The position numbers and the translations under genes are program-made. Source: Pseudolysinimonas yzui (GTDB taxonomy: Bacteria > Actinomycetota > Actinomycetes > Actinomycetales > Microbacteriaceae). Taken from it: a DNA stretch of 64,000 nt. Shown here piece by piece: positions 1 to 10,752 of the stretch (positions are counted from its first letter, which is position 1; each line of letters starts with the position of its first letter). The notes beneath the pieces are model-generated. The model saw nothing but the letters and a program-made list of their open reading frames with translations. It made no database searches and was not told the DNA's origin. The stretch lies in the NCBI RefSeq assembly GCF_014653215.1, contig NZ_BNAI01000001.1, positions 455,237 to 519,236 of the forward strand, given 5' to 3'.

Positions 1-687
1 GACGAGCTGGGCGCCGGCTCGATGACCGGTCTGCCGATCATCGAGACCAAGGCCAACGACGTCTCGGCCTACATCCCGACCAACGTGATCTCGATCACCG
101 ACGGCCAGATCTTCCTGCAGTCCGACCTCTTCAACTCCAACCAGCGCCCCGCTGTCGACGTCGGCATCTCGGTGTCCCGCGTCGGCGGTGACGCTCAGGT
201 GAAGAGCATCAAGAAGGTCTCGGGAACGCTGAAGCTCGAGCTGGCCCAGTACCGTTCGCTCGAGGCGTTCGCGATGTTCGCCTCCGACCTCGACGCCACG
301 TCGCGGCGTCAGCTGGCTCGTGGGGCACGCCTCACCGAGCTGCTGCGTCAGCCGCAGTACTCGCCGTACCCGGTCGAGGAGCAGGTCGTCTCGATCTGGG
401 CCGGCACGAACGGCCACCTCGACGAGGTGCCGGTGCCCGATGTTCTGCGTTTCGAGCGCGAGCTGCTCGACTCGCTCAAGCGCCACACCAAGATCCTCGA
501 CACGCTGCGCGACACGAACGTGCTGAGCGACGAGACGGTGGCGGAGCTCGAGAAGGCCGTCGAGAAGTTCAAGACCGAGTTCCAGACCGGCGACGGTCGC
601 GCACTCGACGCCCCCGGTTCCGAGCAGTTCGACGAGATCCCCCTGGAAGAAATCAACCAGGAGAAGATCGTGAAGAGTCGCCGGTAG
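1..687 (+). CDS. atpA: ATP synthase F1 subunit alpha (3' part)
   Basis: This is the C-terminal 228 residues of the alpha subunit of F1Fo-ATP synthase, the non-catalytic nucleotide-binding subunit of the membrane-peripheral F1 head. The 5' end lies outside the window; frame 1 is open from base 1. Family-typical stretches are visible: [20 protein letters not shown], then [13 protein letters not shown] with the SDLFN segment, and [12 protein letters not shown] near residue 55. The helical C-terminal domain follows. atpG starts 3 bases after the stop, as expected for a co-transcribed atp operon. The identification is secure from sequence pattern and neighbours. Confidence 0.97.
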   Translation, partial: DELGAGSMTGLPIIETKANDVSAYIPTNVISITDGQIFLQSDLFNSNQRPAVDVGISVSRVGGDAQVKSIKKVSGTLKLELAQYRSLEAFAMFASDLDATSRRQLARGARLTELLRQPQYSPYPVEEQVVSIWAGTNGHLDEVPVPDVLRFERELLDSLKRHTKILDTLRDTNVLSDETVAELEKAVEKFKTEFQTGDGRALDAPGSEQFDEIPLEEINQEKIVKSRR

Positions 688-690
688 CCC

Positions 691-3119
<2,429 letters not shown>

Positions 3120-3121
3120 GC

Positions 3122-3394
3122 ATGGCCGACGTCAAGTCACTGGCTGTCAGCGTCGTCGCGGCCGACCACGAGGTGTGGTCGGGCGAGGCGCGGCAGGTCG
3201 TGGCGCGCACCACGATCGGCGAGATCGGCATCCTCGCCGGGCACGAGCCGGTGCTCGGGATTCTCGCCTCTGGCCAGGTGCGGGTGACCCTTCTCGACGG
3301 ATCGGTCGTGACCGCGAGCGCCGACGACGGGTTCCTCTCGGTGCAGAACGACACCGTGACGATCGTCGCCGGCACCGCCCACCTCGTCTCCTGA
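3122..3394 (+). CDS. atpC: ATP synthase F1 subunit epsilon (short form)
   Basis: This is the epsilon subunit, which joins the gamma shaft to the c-ring. I chose the ATG two bases after the atpD stop; a longer in-frame start inside atpD is unlikely. The 90-residue product contains only the N-terminal beta-sandwich (SVVAADHEVWSGEARQV, GEIGILAGHEPVLGIL, a family hallmark). The C-terminal two-helix domain that inhibits ATP hydrolysis in about 130-residue homologues is absent. Short epsilon subunits are known in actinobacteria, so this looks native rather than truncated. Confidence 0.95.
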   Translation: MADVKSLAVSVVAADHEVWSGEARQVVARTTIGEIGILAGHEPVLGILASGQVRVTLLDGSVVTASADDGFLSVQNDTVTIVAGTAHLVS

Positions 3395-3410
3395 CCCGAT
3401 CGGGGGGCGC

Positions 3411-3932
3411 TTGCTCATCGTGATGGCCGGGCTTCCCGGTAGCGGCAAGAGCACGGTCGCCGAAGGGTCGGCAACGGCACTCGGTCTGCCGGTGGTGTCG
3501 GTCGATCCGATCGAGTCGGCGATCCTCTCGGCGGGAATCGACGCCGACCAGCCGACCGGTCTCGCCGCGTACCTCGTCGCCGAGACGATCGCAGAATCGG
3601 TCATCGCGAGCGTCGGCGGGGTCATCGTCGATGCCGTGAACGCGGTCGAGCCCGCGCGCGAGCAGTGGGTCAAGCTCGCCGCGCGTCGCGGCATCCCGAT
3701 CCGGTTCGTCGAGGTGGTCTGCTCCGACGAGAACGTGCATCGCGCACGTCTCGAAGCACGCGGTCGCCAGCTCGCGCACATCGCCGAACCCACCTGGCAC
3801 GCCGTCGAGCAGAGCCTCGACGAGTGGGAGCCCTGGAGCGGCGAGTCGGGTGCCGTCCCCCGGATCACGGTCGACTCGGTGCACCCCGTCCCGGTGCTGG
3901 TCGATCAGATCGCCGCCTTCGTGCGGTCCTGA
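3411..3932 (+). CDS. P-loop kinase-like ATPase (AAA/zeta-toxin-like fold)
   Basis: This is a 173-residue P-loop protein with Walker A GLPGSGKST at the N-terminus (residues 7-15) directly after a beta strand (LIVMA), an arrangement typical of small-molecule kinases. A VIVDAVNAV segment near residue 72 resembles the strand carrying a catalytic acid, and an Arg-rich lid region follows (HRARLEARGRQLAH). I used the TTG start because it keeps the first beta strand and lies just after GGGGGG; GTG at 3420 and ATG at 3423 are alternatives. It follows atpC by 16 bases and may be read through from the atp operon. The substrate is unknown. Confidence 0.75.
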   Translation: MLIVMAGLPGSGKSTVAEGSATALGLPVVSVDPIESAILSAGIDADQPTGLAAYLVAETIAESVIASVGGVIVDAVNAVEPAREQWVKLAARRGIPIRFVEVVCSDENVHRARLEARGRQLAHIAEPTWHAVEQSLDEWEPWSGESGAVPRITVDSVHPVPVLVDQIAAFVRS

Positions 3933-3949
3933 GCCCGCGGTCCCGGCTC

Positions 3950-4693
3950 GTGCTGATCCTGCTCCCGCCCTCCGAGACGAAGCGCGTCGGCGGCGACGGC
4001 CCGCCGCTCGACCTCACGGCCCTCTCGTTCCCGGAACTCACGAGCGCTCGACGTCGGGCGCTGTCCGCGCTGAAGGCACTGTCGCGCAACCTCGCCGCCG
4101 CCGCCGGGATGCTGCGCCTCGGGCCGTCGAGCGCGACCGAGGCCGCCCGGAATCGCATCGTCTCGACCTCTCCGACGATGTCCGCGATCGACAGATACGA
4201 CGGGGTGCTGTTCGACGAACTGGATGCCGCATCCCTTCCGCCGAGCGCGCGCGCCTTCGCCGCCGGGCACCTCGCGATCGGCTCGGCGTTGTTCGGGCTG
4301 AGCGGAGCCCTCGACCTCATCCCGGCGTACCGGCTGTCGCACGACTCCCGGCTGCCGGGAACGACGCTCGGCGCGATCTGGCGCACCCCGCTCGCGGCGG
4401 CGCTCGCGGCCCGCACGGGTCTGCTGGTCGACCTGAGGTCGGAAGGCTACGCGGCGCTCGGTCCGATCCCGGATCGCCCAGATGCGGTGTACATCCGCGT
4501 GGTCAGCGACGACGGCGAGGGGCGCAAGCGCGCGCTCAACCACTTCAACAAGAAGGGCAAGGGCGCGTTCGCCCGCCGCCTGCTACTCGCCGAGATCGAC
4601 CATCCCGACGTCGACGCGCTGCTCGCCTGGGCGGCTGCGGAAGGTATCCGGCTCGAACCCGGCGCGCCCGGAGAGCTGGACCTCGTCGTCTGA
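3950..4693 (+). CDS. yaaA: Peroxide stress protein YaaA (DUF328 family)
   Basis: The product is 247 residues, the normal YaaA length, and begins with the family signature LILLPPSETKRVGGDGPPLD, followed by LSFPEL. Further family features are ALSRNLAAAAGMLRLGPSS, YDGVLFDELD (residues 82-91) and NHFNKKGKGAFARRLL near the C-terminus. In Escherichia coli YaaA limits free iron and binds DNA under hydrogen peroxide stress; that role is transferred by family only. The GTG at 3950 gives exactly the family N-terminus, whereas the longer open frame upstream overlaps the preceding kinase gene. It starts 18 bases after that gene. Confidence 0.92.
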   Translation: MLILLPPSETKRVGGDGPPLDLTALSFPELTSARRRALSALKALSRNLAAAAGMLRLGPSSATEAARNRIVSTSPTMSAIDRYDGVLFDELDAASLPPSARAFAAGHLAIGSALFGLSGALDLIPAYRLSHDSRLPGTTLGAIWRTPLAAALAARTGLLVDLRSEGYAALGPIPDRPDAVYIRVVSDDGEGRKRALNHFNKKGKGAFARRLLLAEIDHPDVDALLAWAAAEGIRLEPGAPGELDLVV

Positions 4694-4736
4694 GCCTGCC
4701 CGCGCCGGGTGACATCGCATCTGCCAGGATGTGCGC

Positions 4737-5201
4737 ATGAAACGGGTGGACGCGACGCCGTCGCATGCCGTGGGGGTGATCGACTCCGAGCTCGTCGCGG
4801 TACGGGCGCAGCAGGGGGTGCTCGAGGCGCGGGCGTTCGCGGTGCTCACCCTCGACGTCGGCGCCGTCACGCTCTATCTCGCGATCCGGGAGCGGGTCGC
4901 CTGGGATCCGGTCGTGACCGGGTCGCTCGGCTTCTGGGCATTCCTGGCCGCGGTCATCCTGATCGCCGGATCGATCGCGTTCGCGGCGCGCGGGACCGTT
5001 CCGGCGCGTGCCGACGACATCCCGGTCCCCGTGCTGCTCGGGGAGCAGGATGCTCTCGTCGCGGCGAGGGTGGCCCAGCTTGAGCGGGCGCGTGCCCGCG
5101 TCGCGCGGTCAGGCCGGCGGGTGGTGATCGCGCTGCTTCTCGCTGTGGCGGCGATCGCCGATGTCGGCCTGCTCACCTGGTGGGCGGCGAGCGGCTGGTG
5201 A
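4737..5201 (+). CDS. Hypothetical membrane protein (about three TM segments)
   Basis: This 154-residue protein is not recognised as a named family. Two hydrophobic segments lie near residues 29-50 and 60-82 (GFWAFLAAVILIAGSIAFAA). An Arg-rich, helix-prone loop follows (LVAARVAQLERARARVARSG), then a third membrane segment at the extreme C-terminus (VVIALLLAVAAIADVGLLTW). ATG at 4737 is preferred to GTG at 4731: a -10-like CAGGAT lies six bases upstream, the leaderless pattern seen at several genes here. The end lies 9 bases from the stop of the convergent tag gene. Confidence 0.6.
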   Translation: MKRVDATPSHAVGVIDSELVAVRAQQGVLEARAFAVLTLDVGAVTLYLAIRERVAWDPVVTGSLGFWAFLAAVILIAGSIAFAARGTVPARADDIPVPVLLGEQDALVAARVAQLERARARVARSGRRVVIALLLAVAAIADVGLLTWWAASGW

Positions 5202-5210
5202 CGCCGCGAA

Positions 5211-5804
5211 TCACGGCTCGTGCGCGCGCCAGCACTCCGCCAGGTGGTCGTCGACGAGCCCCGCGGACTGCATGAGCGCGTACATCGTGGTGGGCCCGAC
5301 GAACCGGAAGCCGAGCTTGCGCAGTGCGGCGCTGAGCGCTTCCGACTCCGGGGTGACCGCCGGGATGTCGGCCCAGGTGCGCGGACGCCGACGCGGGTCG
5401 GCCGGCGCGTAGCTCCAGATGAGGTCATCGAGCGCTCCGGGTCGCTCGCCCACGAGGTCGGCGGCGACGTTCGCGTTGCCGATCGTCGCCAGCACCTTCG
5501 CGCGGTTGCGGATGATGCGTTCGTCGAGCATCAGCCGCTCGACCTCGGCGTCGCCGTAGGCGGCCACCGTCTCGATCCGGAACCCGTCGAACGCCGCGCG
5601 GAAACCCGGTCGGCGCCGCAGGATCGTGATCCACGACAGGCCCGCCTGGAAGCCCTCGAGACAGATCTTCTCGAACAGCGGCTGGTCGCCGTGCAGCGGC
5701 GTGCCCCACTCCTCGTCGTGGTAGCGGCGGTACTCGAGGTCGGTGCCGATCCAGCCGCATCGCGGCTTTCCGTCGTCGCTGACGAGGATCTCGGGTCGGC
5801 TCAC
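5211..5804 (-). CDS. tag: DNA-3-methyladenine glycosylase I
   Basis: This base-excision-repair glycosylase removes 3-methyladenine from alkylated DNA. The 197-residue product has the Tag zinc ligands (Cys16 in RCGW, His29 in YHDEEWG, and the C-terminal DDHLAECW His/Cys pair) and the catalytic Glu50 in CLEGFQAGLSW. FRFVGPTTMYALMQS near the C-terminus is also typical. I chose the GTG at 5804 because it overlaps the ogt stop by 4 bases (GTGA) and gives the family length; the much longer open frame upstream covers ogt in another frame. It is translationally coupled to ogt, giving two alkylation-repair enzymes in one transcript. Confidence 0.95.
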   Translation of the reverse strand: MSRPEILVSDDGKPRCGWIGTDLEYRRYHDEEWGTPLHGDQPLFEKICLEGFQAGLSWITILRRRPGFRAAFDGFRIETVAAYGDAEVERLMLDERIIRNRAKVLATIGNANVAADLVGERPGALDDLIWSYAPADPRRRPRTWADIPAVTPESEALSAALRKLGFRFVGPTTMYALMQSAGLVDDHLAECWRAHEP

Positions 5805-6391
5805 GCGGCGCCGGACCGCTGGGCGAAGCCGTCGGCCGCCGCCTCGGCATCGCCGGCTTCGAGGTCGAACAGCGACACCGGCTCGTGGCTCCGTGGCACC
5901 CGGTGGGCGATGCCCTCGTGGGCGAGCAACCACGACTTGGTCGGGATGCCTTCGCCTCCGCTGTACCCGGTGATCATGCCGTCGCTGCCGAGCACCCGGT
6001 GGCAGGGCACGATGATCGGCACCGGGTTGGCTCCGACGGCACCGCCGACGGCGCGCCCGGCGGTGGCCCGCCCGGTTCCGCGGCCGAGGTCGCCGTAGGA
6101 CACCACCTCGCCCCACTCGAGATCGACGAGCTGCTCCCACACCGCTTTCTGGAACGCCGTGCCGGCGAGGCTGACGGGGACGTCGAAGTCGCGCCGTCGC
6201 CCCGCGAAGTACTCGGCGAGTTGCGCCGCCGCGCGATCGAGGACGGCGTCGGGGGCTTCGGGCAGGTCGTCGTGGGGCAGCGACCCGTCGCGTTCGATCG
6301 AGAGGGCGATGACGGCGGAGCCGTCGCCGACGATCTCGATGCGCCCGAGGGGGCTGTCGATGCGACGCAGCGCCGCGGGGGTGGTGGTCAT
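5801..6391 (-). CDS. ogt: Methylated-DNA--[protein]-cysteine S-methyltransferase
   Basis: This suicide repair protein transfers the methyl group of O6-methylguanine (or O4-methylthymine) to its own cysteine. The active site IIVPCHRV is intact with acceptor Cys130, and the helix-turn-helix (TAFQKAVWEQLVDLEWGEVVSYGDL) precedes it. The 196-residue length is typical of single-domain Ogt. I chose the ATG at 6391 rather than one 57 bases upstream because a TACGCT box lies six bases before it, suggesting a leaderless transcript. The stop overlaps the start of tag. Confidence 0.95.
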   Translation of the reverse strand: MTTTPAALRRIDSPLGRIEIVGDGSAVIALSIERDGSLPHDDLPEAPDAVLDRAAAQLAEYFAGRRRDFDVPVSLAGTAFQKAVWEQLVDLEWGEVVSYGDLGRGTGRATAGRAVGGAVGANPVPIIVPCHRVLGSDGMITGYSGGEGIPTKSWLLAHEGIAHRVPRSHEPVSLFDLEAGDAEAAADGFAQRSGAA

Positions 6392-6397
6392 GCGTCG

Positions 6398-6403
6398 AGC
6401 GTA
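6398..6403 (-). promoter_or_regulatory. Putative -10 box of ogt-tag (leaderless)
   Basis: On the minus strand this reads TACGCT (TANNNT type) and ends six bases before the ogt ATG at 6391, so transcription would begin at or next to the start codon. No obvious -35 element was identified. Confidence 0.5.
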
Positions 6404-6483
6404 GACGCCGCCTCCGACCGGGGAGCGCGGGAATCGGACATCGTGCACGCCGGCTCCCGCGCGGACCTGGGGAGGACGCTGCC

Positions 6484-6489
6484 TAGGCT
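6484..6489 (+). promoter_or_regulatory. Putative -10 box of aldo/keto reductase gene (leaderless)
   Basis: TAGGCT ends six bases before the ATG at 6496, the same geometry as several other genes in this window. Together with the ogt -10 box this makes 6392-6495 a divergent promoter region. Confidence 0.45.
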
Positions 6490-6495
6490 GGCGGA

Positions 6496-7455
6496 ATGGA
6501 GAAACGCACCCTCGGCACGTCGGCGCTCACCGTCTCGGTGGTCGGTCTCGGCTGCAACAACCTCGGCCGCCCCGGCACCCTCACCCTCGAGCAGGCGGGA
6601 ACCGACGCCGTCGTGCACGCGGCTCTCGACGCCGGTGTCACGTTCTTCGACACCGCCGACGTCTACGGGGCCGAGTACGGCCTCAGCGAGACCCGGCTCG
6701 GCGCCGCCCTCGCCGGCCGGAGGGACGAGGCGGTCATCGCCACCAAGTTCGGCCACACCTCGATGGGCAGTCCGCTCGCCGACCTCGGCCCGCGTGGCGG
6801 CCGCACCTACATCCGCGCGGCGGTCGAGGGGTCGCTGAACCGGCTCGGCATCGAGACGATCGATCTCTACCAGCAGCACACCCCCGATCCGACCGTCCCG
6901 ATCGCGGAGACCCTCGGCGCGCTCGACGAGCTCGTGCGTGAAGGCAAGGTGCGGGCGATCGGCAACTCCAACTTCGATGCGGCGCAGCTGACCGAGGCGG
7001 ATGCCGAAGCGACCCGTCTCGGCGCCGCCCGGTTCGTCACGGCCCAGAATCACTACAACCTGCTCGCGCGCGAAGCCGAGGCCGACGTCATCCCGACCGT
7101 CGAGCGCCTCGGACTGGGGTTCTTGCCGTTCTTCCCGCTCGCCAACGGGCTGTTCACCGGCAAGTTCTCGCGCACCGATCTGCCCGCCGACACCCGCATC
7201 GGCCGGCAGCGTCCCGAAGTGCACGAGAACGCGCCCTGGGACGCCATCGAGGCGTTCGAATCCTTCGCCGCAGCTCGCGGCATCGGCATCCTCGAGGCGA
7301 CCTTCGGCTGGTTCCTCTCCCGCCCGGCGTTGTCCAGCGTCATCGCCGGGGCGACCAAGCCCGACCAGATCCGGGCGAACGCCGCGGCCGGCAACGGCTG
7401 GCGCCCGACGCCCGACGAGCTGGCCGCGATCGACGGGTTCTTCGCGCCCGCCTAG
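6496..7455 (+). CDS. Aldo/keto reductase
   Basis: This is an NAD(P)H-dependent aldo/keto reductase of 319 residues, about the family length. The catalytic tetrad is visible as Asp52 and Tyr57 (FFDTADVYG), Lys84 (ATKFG) and the His of DLYQQHTPD. The NADPH-binding C-terminus contains SRPALSSVIAGATKPDQIRANA. The start ATG has a TAGGCT box six bases upstream. Its stop overlaps that of the convergent tspO gene. The natural carbonyl substrate cannot be told from sequence. Confidence 0.92.
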   Translation: MEKRTLGTSALTVSVVGLGCNNLGRPGTLTLEQAGTDAVVHAALDAGVTFFDTADVYGAEYGLSETRLGAALAGRRDEAVIATKFGHTSMGSPLADLGPRGGRTYIRAAVEGSLNRLGIETIDLYQQHTPDPTVPIAETLGALDELVREGKVRAIGNSNFDAAQLTEADAEATRLGAARFVTAQNHYNLLAREAEADVIPTVERLGLGFLPFFPLANGLFTGKFSRTDLPADTRIGRQRPEVHENAPWDAIEAFESFAAARGIGILEATFGWFLSRPALSSVIAGATKPDQIRANAAAGNGWRPTPDELAAIDGFFAPA

Positions 7456-7973
7456 GACTGCAGCACGGCGATCCCGACGTTCAGGGTCGTGGCGAACAGC
7501 AGCCACGCCCAGTACGGGATGAGCATCACGGCGGCAGCCTTCCGCACGCGCCAGAACGCCGTCATCGTCAGCAGCACGGCGACATCGAGCGCGACGATGA
7601 TGACGGCTGCCGCCCACAGCGCGGCGACGCCGGCCACGGGGTAGAGACCGAAGAAGACCGGGGTCCACACGGCATTGAGAACGAGCTGGACGACGTAGCG
7701 CGTCAGGGCGCGTCGCACGTCACGTCGGTCGATCACGCTGCCCACCCGCACGGTCTCCCGCCACACCAGCCAGGCGGCGACCGACATGAGGGTGTAGAGC
7801 ACCGTCCAGGCCGGACCGAAGAGTCCATTTGGCGGGCTCCAGACGACCTTCTCCGCCTCGGCGTACCAGCCGTCGACCTGGGAGATCGTCGCGATGCCGC
7901 CCAGCGCCGCCACAGCGGCGGAGATCACCAGAAACGCCCCGAGGGTCAGGGCCGACTTCACCGTCGGGTTCAT
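7452..7973 (-). CDS. TspO/MBR family tryptophan-rich sensory protein
   Basis: This is a five-helix membrane protein of the translocator/peripheral benzodiazepine receptor family, which binds porphyrins and hydrophobic ligands. The hallmark WSPPNGLFGPAWTVLYTLM lies at residues 45-63, and further tryptophan-rich helices follow (NAVWTPVFFGLYP, TAFWRV, YWAWLLFATTLNV). Its length (173) is typical. The ATG has TAACGT six bases upstream on its strand. Its role here is not shown by neighbours. Confidence 0.93.
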   Translation of the reverse strand: MNPTVKSALTLGAFLVISAAVAALGGIATISQVDGWYAEAEKVVWSPPNGLFGPAWTVLYTLMSVAAWLVWRETVRVGSVIDRRDVRRALTRYVVQLVLNAVWTPVFFGLYPVAGVAALWAAAVIIVALDVAVLLTMTAFWRVRKAAAVMLIPYWAWLLFATTLNVGIAVLQS

Positions 7974-7979
7974 GCGGCG

Positions 7980-7985
7980 ACGTTA
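7980..7985 (-). promoter_or_regulatory. Putative -10 box of tspO (leaderless)
   Basis: On the minus strand this reads TAACGT, ending six bases before the start codon at 7973. It is inferred from position and the TANNNT consensus. Confidence 0.45.
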
Positions 7986-8005
7986 CCGGGCCCGGGGCCG
8001 CACCA

Positions 8006-9370
8006 TCAGTGGCCCACCAACGGAGCCATCACGCGAGCGATGACCGATCGACGCCGCGTGACGCGTTCCTCGACGTCGGCGGCCGCCATCGCCAGCATCC
8101 CGGCGTTGGCGCCGAGGAAGCGCAGCGGCTCGGGTTCCCACTCGGGGGAGCGGTGCCCGACCCAGGGCAGCCGGGTGAGCTCGGTCTCGGCCCCGGTCAG
8201 CAGGTCGGCGAGGGTGCGCCCGGCGAGGTTCGTCGTCGAGAGACCGTCGCCGACGTAGCCGCCGGCCCGGCCGATCCGGGTCGCCGGGTCGTAGGTCACC
8301 GCCGCATGCCAGTCGCGGGGAACCCCGAGCGGCCCGCCCCACCGGTGGGTGATCGCCGCATCCGCCGCGGCAGGGAACAACTCGACGAGCGTGCGCCGGA
8401 GGTGCTCGAACACCCGGGGCACGCGATCGTAGCCCGGTCGGATGGCGCTGCCCCAGTGGTAGCGCGCGCCGCGCCCGCCGAACGCGAAGCGGTCGTCGGC
8501 GGTGCGCTGCCCGTAGATCAGCAGGTGACGGTAGTCGGTGAAGGTCTGCCCGTGGGCGATGCCGATCTCGTCCCAGAACGCGGGCGGCAGCGGTTCGGTG
8601 GCGATCATGAGCGAATACAGCGGCAGGATGCGGCGCCGCGTCGCCGGGAACGTCGCGGTGTAGCCCTCGGTCGCCACGACCACCCGGTCGGCGGTGACGA
8701 CACCGCGGGTGGTCTCGACGCACCCGGACGTCACCGACGTCACCTCGGTGCGTTCGAGAATCCGCACGCCGCGGGCCTCCAGCACGGCGGCGAGACCGCG
8801 CACGAGCTTCGCCGGATGCAGCCGCGCGCAGTTGCGGTCGAGACTCGCGCCGAGCGCGCCCGCCGCGTGCACCTCGCCAGCGCCCCGCCAGCCGATGTCG
8901 TCGACCCCGTAGCGCTCCGCTTCGGCGATCTCGGCGCGTGCGGCTCGTTCCTGCACCGCCGACCGGGCGTAGGCGATGGTGCCCCCGCGCGCGTAGTCGC
9001 AGTCGATCCCGAGGGACTCCGCCGCCCGACCCACCTCGGCGACCGTCCCGATCATCGCCCGCCGCATGTCGAGGGCGGCGCCGTGCCCGTGGGCGCGTTC
9101 CAGCGAGACGGTCGAACGCGGGAACAGCGCGCTGCACCACCCCCCGTTGCGGCCCGACGCCCCGAACCCGGCGATCTCCTTCTCGAGCACGACGATGCGC
9201 AGCGCGGGGTCGCGTTCGAGCAGATACCACGCGGTCCACAGCCCGGTGAGTCCGCCCCCGACGATCGCGACATCCGCGTCGGTGTCGCCGTCGAGCCCCG
9301 CCCGCGGCGTCAGGTCACCGGCAGTCGCGTGCCAGAAACTCAGGTCGGCGTAAGTCAGAGCCGGGTCCAC
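8006..9370 (-). CDS. FAD-dependent amine oxidoreductase (gamma-glutamylputrescine oxidase-like)
   Basis: This is a 454-residue DAO-type flavoenzyme. The N-terminal FAD-binding Rossmann motif VAIVGGGLTGLWTAW lies at residues 34-48, followed by EKEIAGFGASGRNGGWCSAL, which is characteristic of PuuB/OrdL-like oxidases. The C-terminus has the second FAD contact (RAGGYVGDGLSTTNLAGRTL). PuuB oxidises gamma-glutamylputrescine, but the gamma-glutamylputrescine synthetase is not in this window, so a different amine substrate is possible. The GTG start lies 16 bases inside the upstream aminotransferase, indicating coupled translation in an Lrp-aminotransferase-oxidase operon. Confidence 0.85.
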   Translation of the reverse strand: MDPALTYADLSFWHATAGDLTPRAGLDGDTDADVAIVGGGLTGLWTAWYLLERDPALRIVVLEKEIAGFGASGRNGGWCSALFPRSTVSLERAHGHGAALDMRRAMIGTVAEVGRAAESLGIDCDYARGGTIAYARSAVQERAARAEIAEAERYGVDDIGWRGAGEVHAAGALGASLDRNCARLHPAKLVRGLAAVLEARGVRILERTEVTSVTSGCVETTRGVVTADRVVVATEGYTATFPATRRRILPLYSLMIATEPLPPAFWDEIGIAHGQTFTDYRHLLIYGQRTADDRFAFGGRGARYHWGSAIRPGYDRVPRVFEHLRRTLVELFPAAADAAITHRWGGPLGVPRDWHAAVTYDPATRIGRAGGYVGDGLSTTNLAGRTLADLLTGAETELTRLPWVGHRSPEWEPEPLRFLGANAGMLAMAAADVEERVTRRRSVIARVMAPLVGH

Positions 9371-10752
9371 GCCTCGGTGAGCACGCCGCGCAGGATCGAC
9401 TCGATCTCGTCGAATTCGGGCTCGCCGATCGTGAGCGGGGGAGCGAGCTGGATGACGGGGTCGCCCCGGTCGTCGGCCCGGCAGTAGAGACCCGCCTCGA
9501 ACAGCGCCTTCGACAGGAACCCGCGCAACAGCCGCTCCGACTCGTCGTCGTCGAAGGTGGTCTTCGTCGCCTTGTCCTTCACCAGCTCGATGCCGAAGAA
9601 GTAGCCGTCGCCGCGCACGTCGCCGACGATCGGCAGATCCTTGAGCTTCTCCAGCGTCGAGCGGAACACCGGCGAGAGGGTGCGCACCCGCTCGTTGAGC
9701 CCCTCCTCCTCGAAGATCGCGAGATTCTCGAGCGCGACCGCCGCCGACACGGGATGCCCGCCGAAGGTGTACCCGTGATAGAACGACGTCGAGCCGTGCC
9801 GGAACGGCTCGTAGATCTTGTCCGAGACGATCGTCGCGCCGATCGGGGAGTATCCGGAGGTCATCGCCTTCGCGCAGGTGATCATGTCGGGTACGTAGCC
9901 GTAGGCGTCGCAGGCGAACATGTGGCCGATGCGGCCGAAGGCGCAGATGACCTCATCCGACACCAGCAGCACGTCGTAGCGGTCGCAGATCTCCCGCACC
10001 CGCTGGAAGTATCCCGGCGGAGGCGGGAAGCATCCCCCGCTGTTCTGCACCGGCTCGAGGAAGACCGCCGCGACCGTCTCCGGGCCTTCGAACAGGATCA
10101 TCTCCTCGATGCGGTTCGCCGCCCACACTCCGAACTGCTCCTCGGTGCCGCCGGCGAATCCCATCTCCTCGGCGCGGTAGAAGTTCGTGTTCGGTACCCG
10201 GAAGCCGCCGGGTGCGACGGGCTCGAACATCTCCTTCATCGCCGGGATACCGGTGATCGCGAGCGCGCCGTGCGGGGTGCCGTGGTAGGCGATCGCGCGC
10301 GAGATCACCTTGTGTTTCGTCGGCCGGCCCTGCAGTTTCCAGTAGTACTTGGCGAGCTTGAAGGCCGTCTCGACGGCTTCGCCGCCGCCGGTGGAGAAGA
10401 ACACCCGGTTGAGGTCGCCCGGGGCGTAGTCGGCGAGCCGGTCGGCGAGCTCGATCGCGTTCGGATGCGCGTACGACCAGATCGGGAAGAACGCCAGCTC
10501 TTCCGCCTGCTTCGCCGCGACGGCGGCGAGCCGCTGGCGCCCGTGGCCCGCGTTGACGACGAACAGCCCGGAGAGGCCGTCGATGTACTTCTTGCCCTTC
10601 GAGTCCCAGATGTGATGGCCCTCGCCCTTGACGATGATCGGCGTGCCGTGTTCCTCCACCACCGACTGACGGGTGAAGTGCATCCAGAGGTGATCCTTCG
10701 CCTTCTGTTGCAGATCGGCGTCGTTCGCGGTGGTCAGCGTTTCCATGGTCAT
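9355..10752 (-). CDS. Class III PLP-dependent aminotransferase (putrescine/polyamine type)
   Basis: This is a fold-type I, class III (omega) aminotransferase of 465 residues. Visible features are FFSTGGGEAVETAFKLAKYY, the cofactor-proximal YHGTPHGALAITG, LVSDEVICAFGRIG with the pyridine-nitrogen Asp, and CAKAMTSGYSPIGA with the Schiff-base Lys. These match putrescine- or spermidine-pyruvate aminotransferases more closely than the GabT proteins at 36562 and 39500. Its ATG overlaps the lrp stop by 4 bases (ATGA). A route from putrescine to 4-aminobutanal feeding the divergent dehydrogenase is inferred from context. Confidence 0.88.
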   Translation of the reverse strand: MTMETLTTANDADLQQKAKDHLWMHFTRQSVVEEHGTPIIVKGEGHHIWDSKGKKYIDGLSGLFVVNAGHGRQRLAAVAAKQAEELAFFPIWSYAHPNAIELADRLADYAPGDLNRVFFSTGGGEAVETAFKLAKYYWKLQGRPTKHKVISRAIAYHGTPHGALAITGIPAMKEMFEPVAPGGFRVPNTNFYRAEEMGFAGGTEEQFGVWAANRIEEMILFEGPETVAAVFLEPVQNSGGCFPPPPGYFQRVREICDRYDVLLVSDEVICAFGRIGHMFACDAYGYVPDMITCAKAMTSGYSPIGATIVSDKIYEPFRHGSTSFYHGYTFGGHPVSAAVALENLAIFEEEGLNERVRTLSPVFRSTLEKLKDLPIVGDVRGDGYFFGIELVKDKATKTTFDDDESERLLRGFLSKALFEAGLYCRADDRGDPVIQLAPPLTIGEPEFDEIESILRGVLTEAWTRL

